From Emydura subglobosa (taxonomy: Eukaryota > Chordata > Testudines > Chelidae), in contig ML679961.1 of assembly GCA_007922225.1 (NCBI GenBank), positions 9,605,433 to 9,669,432 of the forward strand: a stretch of 64,000 nucleotides of DNA, in the 5' to 3' direction. A program made the translations under genes and the position numbers. Shown piece after piece: positions 37,201-45,229 of this stretch (positions are counted from its first letter, which is position 1; every line of letters starts with the position of its first letter). The notes beneath the pieces were generated by a model. That model made no database searches and was not told where the DNA came from. It saw only the letters and a program-made list of their open reading frames with translations.

Positions 37201-40200
37201 ATAAAAATCTATGGCCTGTTTTGTAGAAGTAAACACCTATGGTGCACCCAGTGTTCAGGGTGTCTTCAACCCATTTATGCCATGAAGCCCGAAAGTAATG
37301 TAGAATGAGAAAATACAGGTTAGGAAAGGTTATTTATCTTCAGAGATCTGTATGCAAGGCTCATCATAGTTCACCAGTTCTCCAAGCCAAAGTAACAGCT
37401 ACTGAAAGACTTGATAGAAGAAGAATTTTAGAACATGGAAAGATGAACTGAGCAGAAAGAGGTTTGAGAGACAAGGTGGTTGAGATAATATCTTCTAAAA
37501 GACCAATTTCTGTTGGTGACAGAGACAAACTTCCAAGTCACATAGCTCTTCTTCACTGACCTGAAGATGAGTACTGTGTGACTCGAAAGCTTGTCTCTCA
37601 CCACAGAAGGCGGTCCAATATAAGATATTACCTCACCCACCTTGTCTTTCTAATATCCTGGGACCAACACAGCTACAACTACACTGAATACAGAAAGAAA
37701 TTCCACACATTTGCAGACATTATTTGCTACTACAAGCATTTTCAAACTCTTTCATAATAAGAACCAGACATTTGTCTCATGAACCACCTAAACAAGAACA
37801 GGTAGCACCATGAGATTAGTCAGCTCCCTAGGTCTATAAGCAAGTCCTCTATGTTAGTTTATATCCTTATCTGTAAAGTTTTATTACAATAGCTAGAACT
37901 GTCAGCTTGGAAATAAAGTTTTGCATGCAAGTACACATGACTCAAAACTAGAGATTTAAAGGAATTACAACATTTACAGTTATTACACACATCTAATTCT
38001 CTCGATATGTAAATCAATAAACCAGAAGACAAACCATGGGCTGCTGAGATCTAGCTGATGTAACAATTTGTTCTGCTTGGCTCTTTGTCTTTGATCTTGT
38101 AATCCTCACAGAAGAAATAGGAGCACTCTAGAAACATCCCCAAAGAAACAGAAGTTAGCATAGTCCTTTCCCCTCTCCCGTTATAGCAATTAAGAAAAGG
38201 CTTTGACATACTAAGGACAGGTGTATACTACAAAGATTTGCCAGCATGGCTATGCTAGTTAGGACTGAGGTGTGTGTGTGCCACCCCCACGTAGATGCAG
38301 CTTATAACAACAAGAGAATACTTTTGCATTATAGTTTAGGTTGTTTGAGGAAGTGGTTTAACTATACTAACCAAAGAACCACTTTTGCTGCTTTAAACCT
38401 CCACTCCATTAAGGGGTAAAGCTATACCGGCAAAGCCTTTGTAATGAAGGCTAGCTCTAGGTGCTTTATCTCCCTGTCCTAGTTCAAGAAAGCAAGTTGA
38501 TACACCACAGAAGTCTTTTCTACTTTGTTAATAAGAAATAGGCCAATCATCACTGGTGTAACTGCCTTGACTCCACTACCATTACACTAGTGATGAATTT
38601 AGTCCTATGTCTTTGAACTAGTAAAGAAGATACGTATAATTTCTAGTCATCTCTTACTGTAAGATAAAACAATAAAAAAACCTTATAATGCATTATTTAA
38701 CATACACCATTGAAGACAGGTACTAATTTTACTCTTCATTACCTTCTCCTTTGGCTTGACTGTCACTGGGTTCTGTGGTACAAAGGGAAGAAAGCCAGGT
38801 GCATTCGGTCTGTAAATCCCAACCTTAAACACCCCCCGTTTAGCTTTCTCTCTCTGTTCTTTTAGTTTTCGAAGTTCTTTTTCCTCTTTGTAGCGCTGGA
38901 GCATTTCCTTCCGCTCATTTTCACTTTTTTTGATGGCTGCATTTGTAGTTTGTTCTAAAAAAACAACAACATATAAATGGACATTTTACAAAATTCTGAA
39001 GATACTTTACTCTCTCAAATTTAGTTACAATATAACCAAGTGATCAGAATACTAATATTGCCTGGAAGGTTACATAAGTCATTGGACAAATATTTAGAGT
39101 TCTCCTATTTAAGATACAAGAGAACGATGCTGAACAGCAGCAGAAAGTTGCGCACACTGTTTACTTTGAGATTGTGCTTGCATTACAACTTTCAGCTAAG
39201 GGCTTGTCTATTATTGTTATTTATTATGTGTATTAGTGCTAGCAGCTCCAGTCATGGACCAGGGCCCCAATTGTGCTAGGCACTGTACAAACATGGAAGA
39301 AAAAGACAGTCCCTGCCCCAAAGAGCTTACAATCTAAGTGTAAGACAAGAGGCAACAGATAGATACAGATGGACACAAGTTTAACTTTTATACCAATTTG
39401 GTGCAACTGTGTGTGGGGAGGGGGGACTCATTGGTTTAAAACCAGTTACATGTTTTAGCTTGTGCCTATACAGTTACCATATTAAAAAAAAAAATCACAT
39501 TTTTAGTTAAACTAGTACAGTTTTGTGTGCACACATGAGGCTTACATATCAAAACAGATAGCTTAAACATTACTGGAGGGTGAAATTCAGGTGCAACCCC
39601 TAAGGTAATAAGGAGCAAATCACAGAATCTGTACATCTCATAGCAAGTATGACTAAAAGAAGTGAAAAGCCAAAAAACTGAAATGTTTTGTAATTGAGGA
39701 GGACAAATCAGATAGTGATTATGTGAGAGATTAAAAACTTATACCAACTTAGAAAAAAAAAATCTCACTTCCATCTGAAAAGTTTGTATCTACTATTGAT
39801 GCAAGCATCACCTAGGATGACTAAATGAATGATATTTTTCTAGTTTTGTTTACTTTGTATTTGACAGCATTGTGCTGTCGGTTTCACTGTTTGTTCTACA
39901 TAGTCAGTTTCTCCCTAGTTAAGAGGACGTTTAAGAATGTCAGTATGTAAAAATCAAAATAGTTCATGTAAGATATGCTATGTCTGGTACTGTTAGAAAG
40001 ATTATAATATGCTAAGTAAGATGATAATACTTTTGTTCATGTGTTATATGTGTAATGGAAGTTATGGATATATTTAATACATCTGTATTTCAAATTGTGC
40101 TGTATAAGACACACCCTAGACAGGGTGGCAGCAGAACAATAGCTTGCTTAATGGCCCATTGAAACATCCACAGATGCAAGGGGCCAAGGGGGAAAAGCCA

Positions 40201-41867
40201 GAACTATACCTGATGAGTCACAAGGACTTGCTCATGTGACTCTGAACTCCATTTTAGTTCCTGTAAAATTCCACAAACAGCATGGCAAGGACAGAAGGGA
40301 TATAAGCCTTGGGAATCCATTTTGTTCTTCAGTCGGGATTCAGCTTCAGCTACCAACCTCTGGATCAGCTCATCTACAACTAAACTGAAGCTGTGAAACA
40401 AAGGACTGAGACCCATCCAAGTACTGGATGTATACCAAAGGAACTATACAAGCCTGTAAACTCCACAATTCTTCTAGAAACCTGATATATATGGACTTTC
40501 AAAACATTTGTATGTATCTGATTACTTTAATCCTTTAACACTTCTCTTATGGTTTGTTTCTTTGTATAATAAACCTTTAGTTTTAATTACTAAAGGATTG
40601 GCTGGCAATGTGGTATTTTGGGTAAGATCCAAACTTATATTGATCTGGTACTGTGGCTGACCCTTTGGGGTCAGAGGGAACCTTTTTAGTAATGAGCATA
40701 GAGTTTAAATAACTGGTCTCTTTACTGGACCTAGTGGCTGACTGGAAGCCTGAGACTGTGTGTATTTGTATACTGGCTTCTTGATAACCAGTGTAGGGAA
40801 TCAAAAGCACAGTTTGTGGCTGATTGGGAAGTCTGGCTTCAGTGCCACCCACCAGAGCTGGGAGAATCTGCTTTCCTTTTGCAGCCTGCCCTGACGGTGG
40901 CATTCTCAGGTGGCTGCCCTAGGCACAGAAGGGTCACAGCCGCACCACCTTCCCGAACAATATTAGCTAAGTAACATAAGCATTTTTCTGTTGGCACAGT
41001 TGCAACTAAACCAGGATTCTGCCAGCATAGGTATGAAGGCTATCGGTGCGTGATTCTTTTCCACATTTTTAGCCAGCACCACTTTATAGTGTAGGTGCAA
41101 GTATCACCATTCAGTGGATAAACTGAGTCACATATATTGTTAATAAACATATTACCAAAAAATTCCTGCATTCTCCACAGCATTTTATAGACATTATTAT
41201 GTGTTATAAGCACATTGGAAGGTGTTATAGGTGGCTGTAAGCCAGAGATATAAGCAGTTGATTGAGTTGCTGGCTAGGCAATTTATAGCAGTCAATCATT
41301 TATTAACACATCTACTAATCATAAGCACTTTATAAATGGAATCAATATAATGTGCCCATAAGACACCCATGAAATCCAAAGCAGGGTGAAAAATGAACCA
41401 TGATCACTGAAATGGGGGAAGAATTGTATATTAGTCTTATCTACTAATCCAGTTAATTGTCAGTAGAACTGGACTGGTAGCAAAAGGACTCATCTCCCAC
41501 TATCCAATGTATAATGTTCACAGTTAAAGAAGTTGTATTTACAGTGATAGGGATTTATCAATCAAACCAGCTTAAACAATTTAAGAATTTTTTTAATACT
41601 AAACAGTACTATAAGCTTTTACTCACTCTGTTTAGCTGTGGTCATTTCCTGAGAGCACACTTCATTTGTCTCGATCAGCCGAGGAAGTCGCCTCTCTTTT
41701 GATAACTGGACATTGACATCTGCTAGTCCAAATTGTCTACTCCTTTCAAATTGCTTGTGTCTGTTCTCCTTTTGAAGCAGTGACTTCCTGCGTGCAACTT
41801 TTGTTCTAATCGTTTCTGTACTCAGATCCTTTCTGTATCGATTGGCAAATTGGGATGTAGCAGCCAT
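10136..41867 (-). CDS. DLGAP5: Disks large-associated protein 5 / HURP, complete
   Basis: Spindle protein that binds and stabilises kinetochore microtubules on the Ran-importin and Aurora A pathway and supports chromosome congression. Eighteen coding exons on the minus strand: 41627-41867, 38743-38954, 38035-38127, 34474-34570, 31720-31821, 30557-30627, 22582-22886, 22015-22127, 21782-21905, 21078-21163, 19647-19807, 18396-18488, 15967-16189, 13740-13956, 13288-13348, 11929-12178, 11467-11516 and 10136-10261. All introns are GT-AG and all phases agree, giving 874 residues; the human protein is about 846. The basic N-terminus (1-150) is the microtubule-binding part, and the GKAP/SAPAP homology region is about 440-560. 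The start ATG at 41867 has A at -3 and G at +4. Orthology rests on several conserved blocks and on synteny. Confidence 0.95.
11467..11516 (-). CDS. DLGAP5: DLGAP5 coding exon 17 (50-bp exon)
   Basis: 50-bp exon between the acceptor TTATTTTCCAG and the donor GTAGGT. It encodes LLHTDFISTDGTPFDV, comparable with the human LLDSPGLNCSNPFTQ segment. It restores phase 0 for the last exon. Confidence 0.82.
11929..12178 (-). CDS. DLGAP5: DLGAP5 coding exon 16
   Basis: 250 bp of acidic sequence. The conserved stretch is EEMELSATDLTGQDIVMCSP followed by EKN, matching the human segment ending QDVLMSSPEKN. Acceptor TTCTCCAG, donor GTGGGT. Confidence 0.93.
13288..13348 (-). CDS. DLGAP5: DLGAP5 coding exon 15 (small)
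   Basis: 61-bp exon with acceptor TCTCTTTCAG and donor GTGAGT. It encodes DSPLAEEQCSMTDGAAERIN. The call rests on strong splice sites and correct phase; sequence similarity is low. Confidence 0.78.
13740..13956 (-). CDS. DLGAP5: DLGAP5 coding exon 14
   Basis: 217 bp of Ser/Thr/Pro-rich sequence (TTPGRSSQRISKQLTTPRSA). It is poorly conserved but in phase on both sides. The TP and RS sites fit a disordered, phosphorylated segment. Acceptor TTTTTCAG, donor GTAGAC. Confidence 0.87.
14440..15370 (+). mobile_element. Penelope-like retroelement fragment (family 2)
   Basis: Shares two blocks with 42355-43550: a coding-derived stretch around CAGACCCTGCAAGAACAGAT, and the terminal segment with GACCTGAAGA and CTCTCACCAATAAAAG before TCACCCATCTTG. 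Frames are broken. A MITE is nested at about 14605-14836. The Penelope assignment is from memory of turtle repeats and is moderate. Confidence 0.5.
14605..14836. mobile_element. MITE of the TATGTCTACAC family, nested
   Basis: Contains GCAGTGTAGACAT internally and AGTGTAGACAGACCTTAA at its right end, with the TTAGGACCC/GAGCTCAGGCTGCAG core also seen at 28657-28841 and 56515-56798. The left boundary is unclear. Confidence 0.5.
15967..16189 (-). CDS. DLGAP5: DLGAP5 coding exon 13
   Basis: 223 bp. It encodes GRTAARNRIAAIRAAMKEKM, then PKEVEKVVFEAGFFRIESP, both near-identical to human HURP. Acceptor AACTTTCAG, donor GTCAGT. Confidence 0.96.
17000..17775 (-). mobile_element. GC-rich solo-LTR-like block in DLGAP5 intron
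   Basis: About 0.78 kb, much richer in GC than the flanking intron. The minus strand has a TATA-like AAGTATAAGAGGAGGGCC near 17700. It has no coding capacity. It could be a solo LTR of an endogenous retrovirus or another repeat; no terminal duplication was identified. Confidence 0.4.
17830..18077. mobile_element. Harbinger-type MITE, degraded
   Basis: Contains the CAGTGCAACTATGGTGCTG, GAGAGAGCTCTCCTGTTGGC and CATCGCTCAAGGGTGTG blocks shared with 26905-27155 and 55508-55784. It ends GTAGTGTGGACAAACCC. Confidence 0.55.
18396..18488 (-). CDS. DLGAP5: DLGAP5 coding exon 12 (GKAP region)
   Basis: 31 codons in phase 0. It encodes VEDVNKKFDNLSKLQENGWQ and PLNSPSKRAIK, the helix that follows the DGFWDMV motif. 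Acceptor TTCAATAG, donor GTATGT. Confidence 0.93.
19647..19807 (-). CDS. DLGAP5: DLGAP5 coding exon 11 (GKAP region)
   Basis: 161 bp. It encodes KDLIRTTVGQTRLLVAERFK, QFEGLVDNCE and CTDLDGFWDMVSFQ, the hallmark of the DLGAP family GKAP domain. Acceptor ACCATCAG, donor GTATGT. Confidence 0.97.
20480..20878 (+). mobile_element. Old CR1-type LINE 3' end
   Basis: Noncoding 3' tail with the GGGGTCAGGAAGGAATTTTC block and ending CAGTGGTCCCTTCTGGCCTT AACTCTGTGACTCTATG, the usual end of an older CR1 subfamily. It is more diverged than the copy at 5918-6881. Confidence 0.7.
21078..21163 (-). CDS. DLGAP5: DLGAP5 coding exon 10 (GKAP region)
   Basis: 86 bp. It encodes NVLAFETERLMSHCLQWDGK and SDLDIPED, aligning residue for residue with the human LTSHCFEWDRKLELDIPDD block. 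Acceptor ATTTTTAG, donor GTAAGA. Confidence 0.94.
21782..21905 (-). CDS. DLGAP5: DLGAP5 coding exon 9
   Basis: 124 bp, both junctions in phase 2. It ends EEPDHDVPYF and the split Arg, matching the VPYFR motif that opens the GKAP homology region. Acceptor TTTTTCAG, donor GTCTGT. Confidence 0.9.
22015..22127 (-). CDS. DLGAP5: DLGAP5 coding exon 8
   Basis: 113 bp. It encodes NASKEESRKVMAQEYLLKSQ and a Gln/Glu-rich tail, comparable with the human segment containing ATKEILAQKCK. Acceptor TTCCTTAG; the donor GTACAA is weak. Confidence 0.85.
22582..22886 (-). CDS. DLGAP5: DLGAP5 coding exon 7
   Basis: Residues about 273-374. It encodes an acidic linker and then SFAPQNFVFQPLDGLTTYKV with TPMTP, NAFLTP and SWIPMETEV. 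This is the strongly conserved Thr-Pro-rich block of HURP, with TP sites that fit mitotic kinase targets. Acceptor TTTATAG, donor GTAAGA. Confidence 0.95.
23872..24594 (-). pseudogene. DIRS tyrosine recombinase remnant
   Basis: 240 open codons on the minus strand. TSTRRVNELQALMVDPL carries the first catalytic Arg and RAHLTRS carries the His-x-x-Arg of the RHRY integrase family. Between them, HLNQTVYLPIVFPKPHS is typical of vertebrate DIRS recombinases. The C-terminal catalytic Tyr region is not in this frame, and the domain start is unclear. DIRS elements use this enzyme instead of a DDE integrase. Confidence 0.75.
25965..26237 (-). pseudogene. DIRS reverse transcriptase remnant
   Basis: 90 open codons on the minus strand containing HQYTMLPLGLSSAPRVFTK, the RT segment just before the catalytic YxDD box. 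The LSSAPRVFTKC wording is characteristic of DIRS rather than of retroviral RT. The YxDD box itself is not in the open frame. Confidence 0.75.
26905..27155. mobile_element. Harbinger-type MITE nested in the DIRS element
   Basis: Begins GGCCAGACCTACACTAC after TTA, and has the CACTCAGGGGTGTGAAAAAT and GGAGAAGCTCTCCC blocks. It ends near GTGCAGACAAACCC. The right terminus is degraded. Confidence 0.65.
28657..28841. mobile_element. MITE with near-perfect terminal inverted repeats
   Basis: About 185 bp. The left end GTATGTCTACACAGCAAAGA and its following six bases pair with the right end at 25 of 26 positions. The core is GC-rich (AGAGCTCAGGCTCCAAC). It is nested inside the DIRS element, so it inserted later. 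Confidence 0.75.
30557..30627 (-). CDS. DLGAP5: DLGAP5 coding exon 6 (alternative acceptor)
   Basis: Encodes a Lys/Gln-rich stretch (NQQQKKTASRGKQQKEVKAE) ending VE before the donor GTATGT. Two acceptors lie 6 bp apart: TTAG before 30627 and TTCAG before 30633. Both keep frame; they give Arg-Asn or Leu-Leu-Gly-Asn at the junction. I chose the inner one because the human protein has Arg there. Confidence 0.75.
31720..31821 (-). CDS. DLGAP5: DLGAP5 coding exon 5
   Basis: 102 bp from phase 1 to phase 1. It encodes VVVQPEVSTSSNVRITRATS followed by SALTKQ, a second VRITR-type basic motif. Acceptor CCTTGCAG, donor GTAAGT. Confidence 0.88.
32258..32372 (-). mobile_element. MIR-like SINE
   Basis: Reads as a reverse MIR: CATTTTACAGAGAAGGAA, then ACTTGCCCAGGATCACACAG, GGCAGAGCTCGGAATTAAAC and CTTAACCAC. 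The core order agrees with the ancient amniote MIR family. Confidence 0.65.
32436..33118. mobile_element. AT-rich element with terminal inverted repeats
   Basis: Starts CCAGAGTGGAT and ends ATCCACCCTGG in inverse form, with a further AT-rich paired stretch (TTATTGATTTATTAAAATTA versus its imperfect complement). It is 683 bp with no coding capacity. It looks like a MITE; the superfamily is unknown. Confidence 0.5.
33422..33484 (-). mobile_element. tRNA-like SINE head
   Basis: The minus strand reads TGGTCTAGTTATAAAACA (box A-like), a short GCCTTGCATGCAGGAGGC hairpin, then GAGTTCAAGCCC (box B-like). It lacks paired acceptor and T arms, so it is a SINE relic and not a tRNA gene. Confidence 0.45.
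34474..34570 (-). CDS. DLGAP5: DLGAP5 coding exon 4
   Basis: 32 codons plus one base. It encodes RVRPPQTGRRQICADKVIEK, aligning with the diverged Arg/Pro-rich segment of human HURP. Acceptor CTTTGTAG, donor GTATGA. Supported mainly by phase and position. Confidence 0.82.
35288..36725 (+). mobile_element. PIF/Harbinger DNA transposon copy
   Basis: 1,438 bp bounded by GGCCTTGTCTACACT on the left and AGTGTAGACCATCCC on the right (inverted), flanked by TCA and TTA, consistent with a degraded TWA target duplication. It contains a transposase remnant at 36031-36105. Internal frames are broken by stops, for example soon after the GRLKG motif. It lies in a DLGAP5 intron, opposite to the gene. Confidence 0.75.
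36031..36105 (+). pseudogene. Harbinger transposase fragment
   Basis: 25 codons read FNNRLNRCRMTVECAFGRLK and then GTGDA. The R-M-T-V-E-x-A-F-G-R-L-K motif surrounds the last acidic catalytic residue of PIF/Harbinger DDE transposases. A stop follows a few codons later. Confidence 0.75.
37435..37690 (+). mobile_element. Penelope-like 3' terminal fragment (family 2)
   Basis: Two inverted arms: GATAATATCTTCTAAAAGAC / TTTCTGTTGGTGACAGAGAC on the left, and GTCTCTCACCACAGAAGGCG / CCAATATAAGATATTACCTC on the right. The segment ends GGGACCAACACAGCTACAAC. The same termini occur at 42355-43550, so this is a short fold-back version of that family. Confidence 0.55.
38035..38127 (-). CDS. DLGAP5: DLGAP5 coding exon 3
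   Basis: 31 codons, phase 0 at both ends. It encodes SAPISSVRITRSKTKSQ, matching the SSVRITRSKAK block of human HURP. The donor is the weaker GTTTGT. Confidence 0.9.
38743..38954 (-). CDS. DLGAP5: DLGAP5 coding exon 2
   Basis: Residues about 81-151. It encodes MLQRYKEEKELRKLKEQREK, a charged helix or coiled coil, followed by AKRGVFKVGIYRP. This is one of the most conserved HURP blocks and part of the microtubule-binding region. Acceptor TTTTTTTAG, donor GTAATG. Confidence 0.95.
39217..39345 (+). repeat. Interspersed repeat core
   Basis: Contains CATGGACCAGGGCCCCAATT, GTGCTAGGCACTGTACAAAC and CCCCAAAGAGCTTACAATCT, a common amniote repeat core. Its inverse-type segment appears at 42243-42345 and 56925-56990. 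Family not certain (MIR/CORE-like). Confidence 0.5.
39935..40938 (+). mobile_element. Solo-LTR-like repeat, copy A
   Basis: About 1.0 kb, largely colinear with 53973-55024. Shared blocks include CCTGATGAGTCAC, GGACTGAGAC, CTAAAGGATTGGCTGGCA and GCAGCCTGCCCTGAC, ending GGGTCACA. A poly(A) signal AATAAA is at about 40566-40573. The left border is unclear. No internal proviral genes, so a solo LTR or similar. Confidence 0.6.
41627..41867 (-). CDS. DLGAP5: DLGAP5 coding exon 1 (start codon)
   Basis: Codons 1-80 plus one base; donor GTGAGT. It encodes a basic N-terminus with RKDLSTETIRTK, RKSLLQKENRHKQFER and QFGLADVNV, which matches the HURP microtubule-binding start. The exon begins upstream at about 41877 after the acceptor TTGTTCTAG, leaving ten bases of 5' untranslated sequence. 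Confidence 0.94.
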
Positions 41868-42242
41868 CTTTACTATCCTAGAACAAGTTTATAAGGAATT
41901 AGGAAATAAGACAAAGGATCAAATTGTTTTATTGTGATTTTACACTAAAGCTTTTTTGAAATAGCCACTGAAAGCTTCCAAATACCTCATTTGTGTCAGA
42001 ATTTCAGTAGTGACTCTTCACTACAAATATATGCATTAGACACTAAAAATACTTTTAATCCATGGAACTTAAGCCACTGGCATCCCACTGTTTTGGTAGG
42101 GTAGGTTTTTGCCACCGGACAGGTACTTGCCTGGCTATTCTTACTGGGTGCAGTGACACCCTTTCATGTTAAAGAATTATACAAGTAAACCGAAGCACTG
42201 TAGAAACTATTTAGATGCCATACTGTCATTGATAACTTAGAT

Positions 42243-42345
42243 TATGAACTTGTTGGGGCAGGGACCTTGCGTTGTGAGAGTGCCTAGCACAAGGACAGTT
42301 GAGTGGGGCTGTAAATGCTACTGCAACACAAATAATAAACTACCA
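42243..42345 (+). repeat. Interspersed repeat core
   Basis: GAACTTGTTGGGGCAGGGAC, GTGCCTAGCACAAGG and CAAATAATAAAC form a widespread amniote SINE/LINE 3' segment. It is related to 56925-56990 and complements the core at 39217-39345. Confidence 0.5.
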
Positions 42346-42354
42346 CCATCATTG

Positions 42355-43550
42355 CAGAGACACAAAGTGGATAAGGTAATATCTTTCATTGGACCAACTT
42401 CTGTTGGTGAAAGAGAGAAGCTTTTGAGCTACAGAGATCTTCTTTAGGTCTGGAAAAGGTAATCAGAGTGTGACAGTTAAATACAAGGACAGATCGTTTT
42501 GCATAAGGGGTAAACATGTTCCAAGAGACCATTTAAGATGAAGAGGGCAATTAACACATCTGCAGTCAGGACAAAATCTCTTGAGGAGAATCTCTCCTGT
42601 CCTGTAGGTAGTATCTACACAGAAGCACTACTGTGCCTCTGTACTTTCAAGTGTAGACAAGCCCTTAGTGGGTTAGATTGTTGTAACGAATCATAAAACA
42701 AAACTGGCATCTCTGCATCAATGTTTTTAGAATCTAGCATTCTTGAGAATTTAAACTCTCAGGTTCGTCTTTTGAAGGTGTTGAGCAGGTTTCCTTTGAG
42801 CTTGATGGGGACCACATCCTGAAAAATCTTTCCCGAATCCCCTCTTTTGGCCTTCAAACAACGTCCCCAACCGCATTATCAGAAGCAAGTTCCCACATAC
42901 CAGGGCACACAAACTCAAAGCAGCACCAGACCCTGCCAGAACAACAGATGTAAAACATGCAGATGTATTTCTATTGCTGTGATGATCAACACCCCCACAA
43001 CATATTTCTCAAGATCTCTGGGTCCTAGACATACCTATCACAACATATGGTGTACCTCATCCAGGGCATCAAATACCCCAAAACTATGCAGCTGAAACCA
43101 TACAATCATTACATTCTCAAATGAACTCTCACAGAAAAGTGATAAAAGACAAACAACTAATCATCTCTGGGTGAACACTTTTCACAAAGTGATGGCTCCA
43201 CATGTGACCTCTCAGTCCTCATACTCAAAGGAAACATGCACAATTCCTTCAAAAGACAAATCTGAGAGTTTACATTCATAACTTTGCTATGACTGCAGAG
43301 ATATTAATTACCCATTTCATCTTAAACGGTTCTTGGAACATTTGTTTACACCTTATGCTAAACAATCTGTCCTTATATTTTGCTATGACAGAGGACTTTC
43401 CTTTCCAGACCAGAAGAGCTCTGTGTAGCATAAAAGCTCATCTCTTTCGTCAACAGAAGATACATAAAATAATGCTCCAATAAAAAATTGTATCTTGCCC
43501 ATTACCCTCTCCTATTCTGGGACCAACACAGCTACACTACCCCAGCATAC
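42355..43550 (+). mobile_element. Penelope-like element with inverted ends (family 2)
   Basis: The left arm (GGTAATATCTTTCATTGGAC, CTTCTGTTGGTGAAAGAG) pairs with the right arm (CTCTTTCGTCAACAGAAG, then TGCTCCAATAAAAAATTG). Between them is a broken coding-derived stretch including RCKTC, resembling the Cys-rich linker that precedes the GIY-YIG domain of Penelope proteins. It is much decayed. Confidence 0.55.
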
Positions 43551-44353
43551 CATCACTGTAGTATTTTGGATAAAGAACCTCTCCCTACTTTACTTATGAC
43601 CTCTATATCCAGCATAACCCAGGCGCCCAGTGGGTCATTACAACTGATGCTCATCTGATCTGTAGGCAGGTTCTTCTAACCTAATCTCCACGCCAATCGG
43701 GGCTGGTCCAACCCCTCAAATCCCTCCGTTTTGCAGTCTGGATTACAGCGCACACAGGAATAAGTGGGGAGGGAAAAGTCACTGATGGTTTTTTCAGCGC
43801 AGCAATCCCCCCCCCTCGTTTTAATCCATCCCCAGCGTTCAGTCGCATTGCACAGCAAGCCGGTCTGGACTCTGGGGGCGGGCAGGCAGCACCGCGGTTT
43901 CACAAAGCTACGGGTGGGCCGGAAAGCGGCGCAGGTGAGAAGGATGCGGCGGTGCTTCCTGCCAGTAGAGCTCAAAGCGCTTCACAAAGGAGGGCGGCAC
44001 TAGCCCCATGTTACAGGTGGGGAAACTGAGGCACAGAAAGGCGAGGCCGCCCCGCGGAGCCAGGAAGAGGCCTGGTCCGTGTGTCTAGGCTGGCAGTGAG
44101 TGTCACCTCAGCCGGTCCAGGGCAGCGCTGCTCCCCGCCCGTGCTGGCAGCCACGGGACCCCCGCCCTCGGCGTTAACGGCTTCGCCCCGGGGCTCCTCC
44201 GCAGTGAAACCCAGGCAGGTGCCAGTAGCGCGAGCAGCCAGCCGGGGACGGGCACTGCCGGGGAGCCGGGCCGCCGCTGCGGGGCAGGGCCCATGGAGAA
44301 GCCAGGTTGGCTCGGTCTCCGGGGGGGGGCGCGCCACGCTCGGCCCTTCGTAC

Positions 44354-44440
44354 CTGTATGAGCCCGAGAGAGACGAACGCCAACGGCCGGGCGCTGCCCA
44401 CCGTCCCACGTGACCTCCCCCCAACTGCTAGCTAGCTAAC
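44354..44440 (-). other. DLGAP5: Candidate DLGAP5 noncoding first exon
   Basis: In the CpG island the minus strand has a good donor (CATACAG, then GTACG) at 44354, downstream of the CCAAT/CHR cluster. A transcript starting near 44,400-44,440 would splice to the acceptor at 41878-41879. The exact start site is not visible in the sequence. Confidence 0.45.
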
Positions 44441-44461
44441 TGATGCACACCCCGGGCTCAA

Positions 44462-44522
44462 TTCAAACCTCACCTGACACCCCTCATTGGCTAAGCCCAG
44501 CCCGCCGGCGGCCGCTCATTGG
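44462..44522 (-). promoter_or_regulatory. DLGAP5 promoter: twin CCAAT boxes plus CHR-like element
   Basis: On the minus strand, CCAAT boxes lie at 44518-44522 and 44486-44490, 32 bp apart, followed by TTTGAA at 44462-44467. Paired CCAAT boxes with about three-helical-turn spacing (NF-Y) and a downstream cell-cycle homology region (DREAM/MuvB) are typical of G2/M genes, the class DLGAP5 belongs to. Motifs seen; function inferred. Confidence 0.65.
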
Positions 44523-45229
44523 CCCGCGATTTGCCACGTGATCCGACAGCCGTCAGTGACCAACAAGCCCCGAGCGAGCTGGGAAGGAAGCCCAAGGAAC
44601 GGGGCGGGGCGAGTGAGTAACAGCCACAACAAACAGGGCCGATCCTGCGCTTCCGCTTCCGCTTCGGACCGGGCGGAAGCAGGAAGCTGAAGGAAGTGGG
44701 GCACTAAGCGGGCGGAACAAACCCCAAAACCCTCTCGGGGGGCGACTGAAGTAACCCGAAAACCCGCCACCGGGAGGGATCGACCCGCCGGTCGGGCCAC
44801 AGATTTACCTGCCACCACCCCCGCCCTCTGCATAGGGGCTGCGTGGCATAGGGCACCGTATCAGCCCCTCAGTGTGGGGGAGAAGCTGGTGTCGTGGCCT
44901 TGGAACCGCAGGGCTGTCCTGCGCCGTGCACGGAGCTTGAGGTTGGACTTGCCTTACCCGCAAACCCTGTGTAGTTCTGCATCACAGTCCTGTTTGTAAA
45001 CGTCTCTTTGGCGGGAAGGGTGACTTGCCTGAAATCAGTCCGTTCCCCTTGAAGAGCAATGGAGGATCCGAAGGGTAGGTGTGAGTGGGATGACAGCACA
45101 GAAAGCAGTAAGTTCTTCAGAGCAGAGACAGCCTTTTTGTGCCAGGTGTGATACAAACACAACAATGGGATCCTGGGGGGACCTAGATACTTCGGTAATA
45201 CCGATAATAACAAACAGAAAACTGACTTT

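Larger units (their letters stand above)
43840..44840. promoter_or_regulatory. CpG island at DLGAP5 5' end
   Basis: CpG-dense, GC-rich kilobase in otherwise AT-rich surroundings, containing the CCAAT/CHR cluster and the candidate first exon. A stretch at about 44008-44040 resembles a MIR SINE tail. A divergent + strand transcript is possible but no exon was recognised. Confidence 0.8.
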
